A stretch of 41,612 bases of DNA. Source: Thermoplasmatota archaeon. GTDB taxonomy: Archaea > Thermoplasmatota > Thermoplasmata > Thermoplasmatales > Thermoplasmataceae. Numbering within the stretch: the first letter of the stretch is position 1; each line of letters starts with the position of its first letter. The notes beneath the pieces are model-generated. The model saw only the letters and a list, made by a program, of their open reading frames with translations. It made no database searches and had not been told where the DNA came from. This document shows positions 7,798 to 14,531 of this stretch, one piece after another. Both the position numbers and the translations under genes were made by a program. The stretch lies in assembly GCA_023484805.1 (NCBI GenBank), contig JAMDAM010000010.1:1-41612 (forward strand). The letters are read 5' to 3'.

Positions 7798-7874
7798 ATA
7801 TCACTACATATTTTGAAAAAGTGGCCTTAATCAGTGTCGGCAATTAAATTACGGTGCAAATTATGTAGTGATAT
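7798..7874. repeat. Perfect 13-bp inverted repeat, 51-nt spacer
   Basis: ATATCACTACATA (7798-7810) and its exact complement TATGTAGTGATAT (7862-7874). A third partial copy, TGTAGTGATA, lies at 7941-7950. No target duplication is obvious. They may be ends of a tiny mobile element or three binding sites upstream of the gene at 8021. Confidence 0.6.
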
Positions 7875-7940
7875 TAGCATTACATTTTCTACTCATTGAA
7901 TCTGTAAGAAAACAAGGCAAATGGCTGAAGGTCATAAGTT

Positions 7941-7950
7941 TGTAGTGATA
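7941..7950 (+). repeat. Third copy of the TGTAGTGATA element
   Basis: Ten bases identical to the right arm of the inverted repeat at 7862-7874, in the same orientation, about 45 nt before the TATA box of the gene at 8021. The rest of 7589-7990 holds no gene that I can support. Confidence 0.45.
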
Positions 7951-7992
7951 AAAGGGGGCGAAAATAGGTTGATGATACGCATAATCAAATTA

Positions 7993-8002
7993 TTATATTT
8001 AA
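7993..8002 (+). promoter_or_regulatory. TATA box of the orphan gene at 8021
   Basis: TTATATTTAA centred about 25 nt before the ATG, fitting a leaderless mRNA. Confidence 0.55.
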
Positions 8003-8020
8003 GCAGCCTAAGGCATTATT

Positions 8021-8545
8021 ATGTCTATAGAAGATAAATTGGTGTCTGCCATTGAAGGTTCACGGAAAGTATCGCAGGATGGGGCCCTCGTAACATACGA
8101 TCTTACTACCGGGATAGATTTTTCAAACCCTAAAAAAGCGGCAGAGGCACTCGCAAAGGTTTTCTTTGAAAGCGACGCAAAGAGCTGGTTCAAGGTATCC
8201 GAGGACCGTGTGGATTTTGATCCCAACTACAAGGTCCGCATCGTTCTAGCCGAGAACCACAACAAGAAACTTGAAGAAACTGTCGAGGATTTCCTTAAGG
8301 ACCTTCAGAAGGATGAGATTTCTCCAATTTACTCCAAGCAGATAAGAGACAATGCTGATAAAGCCACGAAATTGCAGACCGCTATTGCTGCTGGCACAAT
8401 AAAATCCCTATTGTTCGGGCATTCTGAGGAAACCGTATTCAAGCAGTTCTTCAGGGATGATCTTTTCGTAGACCTCCTGGATAAGGTCGAAATCAGGTCT
8501 CTTAACAATGATGACTTGATGGCTTGGAAAAAATTGCCTCTTTAG
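8021..8545 (+). CDS. Uncharacterised soluble protein
   Basis: A 174-residue protein that I do not recognise. It is mixed alpha/beta, charged and without membrane segments or signal peptide. The first third has AALVTYDLTT-like strand character (GALVTYDLTTGIDFSN), then helices (KKAAEALAKVFFESD), a strand KVRIVLAENH, and a long helical region with LEETVEDFLKDLQKD. There is one TATA box for a leaderless start, and an inverted-repeat cluster lies upstream. It is a single-gene unit followed by nested hairpins. No function is proposed. Confidence 0.7.
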   Translation: MSIEDKLVSAIEGSRKVSQDGALVTYDLTTGIDFSNPKKAAEALAKVFFESDAKSWFKVSEDRVDFDPNYKVRIVLAENHNKKLEETVEDFLKDLQKDEISPIYSKQIRDNADKATKLQTAIAAGTIKSLLFGHSEETVFKQFFRDDLFVDLLDKVEIRSLNNDDLMAWKKLPL

Positions 8546-8555
8546 TTAAAGCCAA

Positions 8556-8637
8556 AAGAACGGAACACCATTTCCAATACGGACATGAAGACTGGGATGT
8601 ATTCTTCATCAATACTCTTTCGTTCTTCAAATTTTTA
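8556..8637 (+). terminator. Nested hairpins with T-tract after the orphan gene
   Basis: AAGAACG (8556-8562) can pair with CGTTCTT (8621-8627), enclosing ATGAAG (8585-8590) with CTTCAT (8604-8609). An AATTTTTAG T-tract follows. A plausible 3' end for the gene at 8021. Confidence 0.35.
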
Positions 8638-8702
8638 GAACTCTGGAAACCGGCTGCACGCAGATAATATTAACTGATGAACCGGGTTGAACTGAACAGG
8701 TG

Positions 8703-8909
8703 ATGGAAAAATCAGTGAATTTCGCTGTTCTGATACCCTGGTAAAAGAATGCAGACGGCAAGGTCATTGGAAGATATTTATGGTTAGGTCAGAGAGTTTT
8801 ACTTGGCATTTATCAGGCGGATGCCATAACCGATGAATTCAGGATAGAAGTCAAAAAGCACATGTCAAATGAGAATAGTACTGTTGGGGATGTATGGCGT
8901 GAGAAGTGA
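8703..8909 (+). pseudogene. Small ORF interrupted by one in-frame TAA
   Basis: From ATG 8703 the frame reads MEKSVNFAVLIPW, then TAA at 8742-8744, then continues without further stops as KNADGKVIGRYLWLGQRVLL and GIYQADAITDEFRIEVKKHM and SNENSTVGDVWREK to TGA at 8907-8909. The downstream part has normal protein composition. This suggests a 68-codon gene broken by a nonsense change, or the tail of a larger decayed gene. I do not recognise the family. No TATA box is obvious before the ATG. Confidence 0.4.
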
Positions 8910-8944
8910 GGAAACGCTTCATTATGGATAGAGGAAAGATGCCA

Positions 8945-9958
8945 TCATGTAAGCGTGCGGTCCCTCTGCTGCTGATCCTCGGCTCTCTGGTCGTATGGAT
9001 ACGTTACATCCATCCTGCTGGTGTTGTTTATCTCACTCATCTGCTCCTCTGTAAGTTTCCAGCCGACAGACCCTAGGTTATCTTCGAGTTGTTTGACGTT
9101 CCTGGCCCCTATGATCGGCGCCGTCACAGCGGGATTTGAAATAACCCAGTTAAGTGCAACCTGTGCCATGGTCTTTCCAGTTTCTCCCGAAATTCTGGAG
9201 AGTAATGAAAGAATTCTTGATGTTCTTTCATTTTCTAAACCCCTGTAATATTCAGGCGTACTGGAATCCCCGATTCGCGTTCCCTTTATGGCTCTGGATA
9301 TCCCGTCTGCATACTTGCCTGTCAGTACACCACCGGCAAGGGGGCTCCACGGCATCACAGCAATGTTCTCCGCCAGAGCCATTGGGAGTATCTCGAACTC
9401 CGTTGCCCTGACGATGACGTTGTAGTGAGGCTGGATACTTACAGGCTCGTGCCACCCTCTGCTCCTGCAGAGCTGCAGAGCCTTCTCAAATTGCCAGGCC
9501 CTGTAGTTGCTCACTCCGATATACCTGATCAGCCCTTCCTCCACAAGCGAGTTCAGGGTTCCGAAAGTTTCCTCTAAAGGAGTCAGCGGATCCCACGCAT
9601 GTACCTGAAGGATGTCAATGTAGTCAGTAGAAAGCCTCTTCAGGCTTGCATTTACGGCTGAAATGAGATGCTTCCTCGACAGGCCGACGCCATTTGGATG
9701 TTTTTCGGTCCGGAACCTTGCCTTGGTTGCAATCACTACGCTCTCCCTGTCTCTTCCCTTGAGCCACCTGCCGATTATCTCCTCTGATCTCCCTTCAGAG
9801 TACACATCCGCGGTGTCAATGAAAATTCCCCCATTCCCGGTGAACCTGTCAAGAATTTCATGGCTGGTGCCTTCATCGGCCTGCCAGCCGAAGGTCATGG
9901 TTCCCAGACAAAGCTCGCTCACCAGAAGTCCAGTTTTTCCGAATTTCTTGACTTGCAT
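8945..9958 (-). CDS. Aldo/keto reductase
   Basis: A 337-residue NADPH-dependent oxidoreductase with the (beta/alpha)8 fold. The catalytic tetrad is visible: Asp48 and Tyr53 in FIDTADVYSEGRSEE, Lys79 in VIATKARF, and His120 in ILQVHAWDPL. The C-terminal cofactor region contains APIIGARNVKQLEDNLGSVG. It belongs to the AKR branch related to YghZ/YajO and aryl-alcohol-dehydrogenase-like proteins that reduce aldehydes. The length is normal. It is divergent from the formate dehydrogenase genes; a minus-strand TTTAAATG/TTTTTTATC stretch about 26 nt upstream would give a leaderless mRNA. The natural substrate is unknown. Confidence 0.92.
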   Translation of the reverse strand: MQVKKFGKTGLLVSELCLGTMTFGWQADEGTSHEILDRFTGNGGIFIDTADVYSEGRSEEIIGRWLKGRDRESVVIATKARFRTEKHPNGVGLSRKHLISAVNASLKRLSTDYIDILQVHAWDPLTPLEETFGTLNSLVEEGLIRYIGVSNYRAWQFEKALQLCRSRGWHEPVSIQPHYNVIVRATEFEILPMALAENIAVMPWSPLAGGVLTGKYADGISRAIKGTRIGDSSTPEYYRGLENERTSRILSLLSRISGETGKTMAQVALNWVISNPAVTAPIIGARNVKQLEDNLGSVGWKLTEEQMSEINNTSRMDVTYPYDQRAEDQQQRDRTLT

Positions 9959-10092
9959 GCTTTAATAGGTCATTTAAAGATAAAAAATTTTATGAAAGCA
10001 TCGGAAAAAATGTTTCAAATGGTGTAATGACCAACTCAATAATCCAGACTATCTGATATACAATATTTCAAGATAATATTAATAGGTTTAGC

Positions 10093-10105
10093 AAAATATA
10101 AATAA
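10093..10105 (+). promoter_or_regulatory. TATA box of the NAD-linked formate dehydrogenase operon
   Basis: AAAATATAAATAA, centred near 10098, predicts transcription start near 10124, leaving a short leader with GGTG (10125-10128) before the TTG start at 10134. Confidence 0.5.
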
Positions 10106-10133
10106 AGTCAATCGTTAATTAATTGGTGTTTCC

Positions 10134-11597
10134 TTGTTTTCCAAACGTGATATTTCAAGAGAAGTGGAGTCGTTTTATTCATTCCCGAGTGCCGTGAATG
10201 AAGTTGAATACTGCTCTGGCACTGCATGTTTCGTTGCACGTGAACTTGATCCGAAGAGATTTTCAATGGCGACCAAGCAGCAAAGCAGGACTTACTGCCT
10301 TGGGAAGTGCTACGAGGCTCCCTCCTCCTCTGAAGGAAAGTCGATACCTCGAATCGAGGCCAGAACAGGCACTCCCATAGTGCTCGACAACATTTCCAGT
10401 GGGCCGGTCACCTCGTTGGGCATGTACAGGAAGAGGAATGGATTCAAGGCGCTGCAGAAAGCCCTGGAGATGAAGCCTGCGGAGGTCGTGGACGAGATTG
10501 ACAGATCCCAGCTGCGAGGTCGTGGAGGGGCAGGTTTTCCCACGGGAAAAAAATGGGCTTCGGTGCTGTCGCAGGATTCCAGTGAAAAGTACATAGTTGT
10601 CAATGCAGACGAGGGAGACCCTGGGGCTTACATAGATCGCATGATAATGGAAATGGATCCGTTCAAGCTGCTTGAAGGTGGCATGATTGCAGGATACGCT
10701 ACCGGGGCAAAAAATGGCTATATCTACATCAGGAGGGAATATCCGAAGGCCATAGAATCGATCTCCGGTGCGATTAAAGAGATGCAGGAGGCAGGATATC
10801 TCGGCTCTGGAATTATGGGTTCGGAATTTTCATTCAGCTTCAGGGTTGTCCCGGGAAGGGGAAGCTACGTCTGCGGGGAGGAAACGTCCCTTCTCAGGTC
10901 CATAGAGGGCAGGCGCCCGGAGGTGGGACTGCGACCGCCATACCCAACAGAGAAAGGCCTGTTCGGCAAGCCGACGGTTGTCAACAACGTTGAAACCCTG
11001 GCAAATGTTCCATGGATCATCAATCACGGAGCAGCAAGGTTTTCCGAGATCGGGTTTTCAAAGAGCAGGGGGACCAAGGCCATCTCACTAAACTCACTCT
11101 TTCGCAATCCTGGACTTTATGAGGTTGAAATGGGCACAACCCTCGAGGAAATTGTCATCGGGATCGGAGGCGGGTTGAGGTCTGGGAAACTGAAGGGGAT
11201 AATTGTTGGTGGCCCCATAGCAGGGATCATACATCCGTCAAAGTTCGCTACCAGAATGGGATACGAGGAGATGAAGGCAGCCGGAGGAGAACTTGGGCAC
11301 GGAGGCATAGTGGCATTTGACGAGAGTACCTCAATCAGGGATCTGATTGCGCACGTATCCTCATTCGTGGCTTATGAATCCTGCGGGAAATGCACACCAT
11401 GCAGATTGGGCAGCAGAGCCGTCGAGAACATTTTCTCCGGTAGCAACAAGGGAAAGCAGTGGACAAGGAACGATTACGAAATCCTTTCTGACACGCTTCT
11501 TGAAACAAGCCTCTGCGGCCTTGGCGGCGGGCTTGGGGAGTTCCTGAAGAGCGCTTCCATGAATTATCCCAAGGAGGTGGATGCATGTTTCGCGTAA
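10134..11597 (+). CDS. NuoF-like NAD(H)/FMN subunit of formate dehydrogenase, with fused NuoE-like cluster domain
   Basis: The diaphorase (beta) subunit that passes electrons from formate oxidation to NAD+. It has 487 residues. Residues about 20-85 form a shortened NuoE/thioredoxin-like [2Fe-2S] domain with Cys27, Cys32, Cys55 and Cys59 (CxxxxC...CxxxC). Then comes the NuoF core: GRGGAGFPTGKKW at 129-141 (NADH binding), NADEGDPGAY at 157-166 (FMN), an SLBB-like region, and the [4Fe-4S] ligands Cys417, Cys420, Cys423 and Cys461 (ESCGKCTPCR...SLCGLG). The layout matches FdsB/HoxF-type proteins. Start is TTG with a GGTG six bases upstream; the next ATG would cut into the first domain. Its end overlaps the alpha subunit start by 13 nt. 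Confidence 0.9.
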   Translation: MFSKRDISREVESFYSFPSAVNEVEYCSGTACFVARELDPKRFSMATKQQSRTYCLGKCYEAPSSSEGKSIPRIEARTGTPIVLDNISSGPVTSLGMYRKRNGFKALQKALEMKPAEVVDEIDRSQLRGRGGAGFPTGKKWASVLSQDSSEKYIVVNADEGDPGAYIDRMIMEMDPFKLLEGGMIAGYATGAKNGYIYIRREYPKAIESISGAIKEMQEAGYLGSGIMGSEFSFSFRVVPGRGSYVCGEETSLLRSIEGRRPEVGLRPPYPTEKGLFGKPTVVNNVETLANVPWIINHGAARFSEIGFSKSRGTKAISLNSLFRNPGLYEVEMGTTLEEIVIGIGGGLRSGKLKGIIVGGPIAGIIHPSKFATRMGYEEMKAAGGELGHGGIVAFDESTSIRDLIAHVSSFVAYESCGKCTPCRLGSRAVENIFSGSNKGKQWTRNDYEILSDTLLETSLCGLGGGLGEFLKSASMNYPKEVDACFA

Positions 11598-14257
11598 CAA
11601 TAGATGGTATCGAGGGAAAATTCGAGGAACAGGAAACAGTCCTTCAGGCCGCAAGGCATTTGGGCATACAGATACCCACTCTGTGCCACGACAACAGGCT
11701 TGAGGAGTATGGGGGATGCAGGTTATGCATAGTCAGAATCAACGGGCGATCAAGGCCTGAAACGTCATGCACTGCTAAAATACAGGACGGAATGAGAGTC
11801 GAAACATCGCCCGATGATATTGAAGAAGAGCGGAAAACCCTCTTGAGACTGATGACTCGGAATGGGGAAATGGATCTCAGTGGACTTGACAGGAGGAAGG
11901 AGTTCTATCATCATCTGGAACGTTATGGACTGCTTCCGGCAGATCTGCCGGATGCAGGCAGTAAGAGTGCAAAACGTTGGGAGGATCATCCGTTCATTCG
12001 CGTTGACATGGACAAATGCATAGACTGCTACAGGTGTGTGAGGATATGCGAGGAGTTGCAGGGGCAGTTCGTCTGGCAGCGGTGGAACAGGGGAGACAGG
12101 GTTGTGCTGCTCGCAGATGGCAGGGAGAGCCTGAAGGAAAGCGCATGCGTCAGCTGCGGAGCTTGCGCGGACACATGCCCTACCGGTGCAATTGAAGATC
12201 TGTCTATAGAGGAGGAAGGATACCCGGACCAGTATACCAGAAGCGTATGCCCGTACTGTGGTACAGGTTGTGAGATAAGCATAGGCACGCGGAATGGAAA
12301 AATAGTAGAGATCCTGCCGGTACAGGATTCCCCGGTTAGTAAGGGACACCTGTGCGTCAAGGGGAGATACTCATTTGGTTTTGCAAATTCCCCTGACAGG
12401 ATAACGGACCCCATGATCAGGGTTGATGGAGAATGGAAGAAGACATCATGGGAGGAGGCTATACGGGTTGTTGGCGACAATTTCAGCAATATACTGTCCA
12501 GATACGGTCCCGATTCCATAGGTGTATTGGGTTCATCCCGTGCAACAAACGAAGAAAATTATCTTGCACAGAAATTTGCGAGGGTTGTGATAGGCACAAA
12601 TAACGTTGACGGCTGCGCTAGGGTGTGCCATGCCCCAACTGCTGCCGGAATGGGATACACACTCGGAACCGGGGCGGCAACTAATTCGTTCGACGACATC
12701 GAAAAGACGCATACCATGATGCTAATAGGCGTCAACCCGACGGAGAATCATCCCATTGTAGGTGCAAGGATAAAGGAACGGACACTGAAGGGAGCAAACC
12801 TCATTGTTATAGATCCAAGAAGGACAGAACTCGCATCCCTTGCGAGAATACACCTGCAGATCAGGCCGGGAACAAACATCCCGTTGCTCAATGCACTGGC
12901 CAACGTGATTGTCACTGAGGACCTTGTCGATCACCGCTTCCTTGATGAGAGGATAAACAATTTCGATGCATTCAGGGAATCCCTGCGTGAATGGTCACCG
13001 GAAAGGGCTGCCGGGATATGTGGAGTGGATGCTTCCAGGATCAGGGAAGCGGCAAGGCTGTATGCAACCAGCGGGCCTGCAATGCTCTTCCACGGGCTTG
13101 GGGTGACTGAACATTCGCAGGGCACGGATGGCGTCATGGCTGTGGTAAACCTCGCACTGCTAACGGGCAACATAGGAAAGGAAGGTTCGGGGGTGAATCC
13201 TCTGAGGGGGCAGAACAACGTCCAGGGTTCGGCTCATATGGGCTGCGAGCCATCCAAGCTCACAGGATATGTCCCGATCGAAATGGGTAGGCAGAAATTT
13301 GAGGAAGTCTGGAAGAGAAAAATTCCCACTAAGAAGGGACTGGATGAGATGCAGATGATTGATTCCGCTGCAACCGGGGACCTGAAGGCTCTGTGGATAC
13401 AGGGCTGGGATGTATACCTTACAAATCCGGACATGAAGCACACGGAAAAGGCATTCAACTCACTGGAATTCATGGTGATCCAGGATTTCTTCCTCAATGA
13501 GACGGCCAGGAAATTCGGATCGGTTTTCCTGCCAGCGGTTACGTCCTACGAGAAGGACGGGACCTTCATGAATTCTGAGAGAAGGGTGCAGAGGGTCAGA
13601 AAGGCCATGGATCCACTGGAAAACTCGAAGGCAGACTGGGAGATAATTGATCTGGTGGCCAAATACATGGGATTCGGGAAGGACTTTGCCTTCAATACGC
13701 CGGAGGACGTATGGAACGAGATAAGGGAACTCTGGGATGGGGGACACGGAATTACATACCAGAGGCTGGAAAATGGAGGCATACAGTGGCCATGCCCATC
13801 AGAAGACCATCCGGGCACAAGAATACTGCATACGGATAAGTTCACCCTCGGGAAGAAAACATCACTGGTCGAGACAAAGTACCTGCCGACCTCAGAGGTA
13901 ACAACTGCAGATTTCCCCATCCTGCTTTCAACAGGCAGATCCCTGTTCCAGTTCAATGCGGCAACAATGACAAACAGGTCAGGCAACAGGGCGTTCCATG
14001 ATACGGATTATGTGTACATTTCCCGCGCTGATGCAGAGAAAATGAATCTTAGAACCGGAGAAAAAGTGAAGCTTGTCAGCAGGTACGGCGAAGCAGTGAC
14101 AAGGTTTTCAGTGGATTATGACCTGAAAGACGGCACTGCATTTGCAACTTTCAACGATCCTGAGGTCGGACTCAACCAGATCACAGGTCCGCAAAGGGAT
14201 GCAAAACAGAACACGCCTGAATACAAGGTGACAGCTATCCGTATAGAGAAAACATGA
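11585..14257 (+). CDS. fdhF: Formate dehydrogenase alpha subunit, Mo-bis-MGD type (NAD-linked set)
   Basis: The catalytic subunit that oxidises formate to CO2, 890 residues. The N-terminal [2Fe-2S] ferredoxin has Cys34, Cys45, Cys48 and Cys62. Two [4Fe-4S] clusters follow (Cys145/148/151/155 and Cys188/191/194/198). The Mo domain begins with CPYCGTGC (Cys222/225/229). The metal ligand is Cys348 in RVCHAP, in place of selenocysteine, with the usual next His349; the conserved Arg lies in PLRGQNNVQG. A molybdopterin-dinucleotide-binding domain ends the protein. In the NuoG-type His/Cys3 position (residues about 91-110, RNGEMDLSGLDRRKEFYHH) the cysteines are missing. It needs Mo cofactor and FdhD sulfuration, whose genes are in this window. 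Confidence 0.93.
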   Translation: MFRVTIDGIEGKFEEQETVLQAARHLGIQIPTLCHDNRLEEYGGCRLCIVRINGRSRPETSCTAKIQDGMRVETSPDDIEEERKTLLRLMTRNGEMDLSGLDRRKEFYHHLERYGLLPADLPDAGSKSAKRWEDHPFIRVDMDKCIDCYRCVRICEELQGQFVWQRWNRGDRVVLLADGRESLKESACVSCGACADTCPTGAIEDLSIEEEGYPDQYTRSVCPYCGTGCEISIGTRNGKIVEILPVQDSPVSKGHLCVKGRYSFGFANSPDRITDPMIRVDGEWKKTSWEEAIRVVGDNFSNILSRYGPDSIGVLGSSRATNEENYLAQKFARVVIGTNNVDGCARVCHAPTAAGMGYTLGTGAATNSFDDIEKTHTMMLIGVNPTENHPIVGARIKERTLKGANLIVIDPRRTELASLARIHLQIRPGTNIPLLNALANVIVTEDLVDHRFLDERINNFDAFRESLREWSPERAAGICGVDASRIREAARLYATSGPAMLFHGLGVTEHSQGTDGVMAVVNLALLTGNIGKEGSGVNPLRGQNNVQGSAHMGCEPSKLTGYVPIEMGRQKFEEVWKRKIPTKKGLDEMQMIDSAATGDLKALWIQGWDVYLTNPDMKHTEKAFNSLEFMVIQDFFLNETARKFGSVFLPAVTSYEKDGTFMNSERRVQRVRKAMDPLENSKADWEIIDLVAKYMGFGKDFAFNTPEDVWNEIRELWDGGHGITYQRLENGGIQWPCPSEDHPGTRILHTDKFTLGKKTSLVETKYLPTSEVTTADFPILLSTGRSLFQFNAATMTNRSGNRAFHDTDYVYISRADAEKMNLRTGEKVKLVSRYGEAVTRFSVDYDLKDGTAFATFNDPEVGLNQITGPQRDAKQNTPEYKVTAIRIEKT

Positions 14258-14264
14258 AATAGGG

Positions 14265-14283
14265 GATACCCAGTGTGGGTGTC
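14265..14283 (+). terminator. Hairpin after the first formate dehydrogenase
   Basis: GATACCCA-GTG-TGGGTGTC forms an 8-bp stem (one T-G pair) eight bases after the stop. No T-tract follows directly, so it may stabilise the 3' end rather than terminate. The remaining sequence to about 14455 shows no supported gene. Confidence 0.4.
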
Positions 14284-14457
14284 TAAGGCCTGCTGCTTCG
14301 GGATCAAATGCCCGGATCAATATGGCAGTTCCCATAGTTAACTTCCTCTTTGCCAAATAGTTCCTTTCAAAGAAAATCTCTCAGGTTAAATGGGCAAAAT
14401 CGTAGTTGCCGAATAATGTTCGAGGGCTCAGTACTCTGGGAAAAATCATCAATATGC

Positions 14458-14517
14458 AATTAAAAAGATAAAAAAAAATTAAATTTTTAATGTTATCAGC
14501 AATAAAAATAAAAAAAT
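14458..14517 (-). terminator. T-rich termination region of the thermopsin gene
   Basis: On the minus strand, just past the thermopsin stop, there are several long T-tracts separated by single A bases. Archaeal RNA polymerase stops at such tracts. Confidence 0.5.
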
Positions 14518-14531
14518 GGTATAACTTCCCC

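Noticed and set aside
7589-7990. CRISPR-like repeats in the spacer before 8021
   Set aside because: Only three copies of a ten-to-thirteen-base element, in mixed orientation and with unequal spacing.
12028-12519. Long minus-strand open frames inside the first formate dehydrogenase alpha gene (also 11765-12349 and 13546-13986)
   Set aside because: Cysteine- and serine-rich shadows of a GC-richer coding region; no recognisable domain, and the plus-strand gene is certain.
14108-14356. Minus-strand frame after the first formate dehydrogenase
   Set aside because: Half of it lies antisense to the alpha subunit; no family similarity and no promoter seen.
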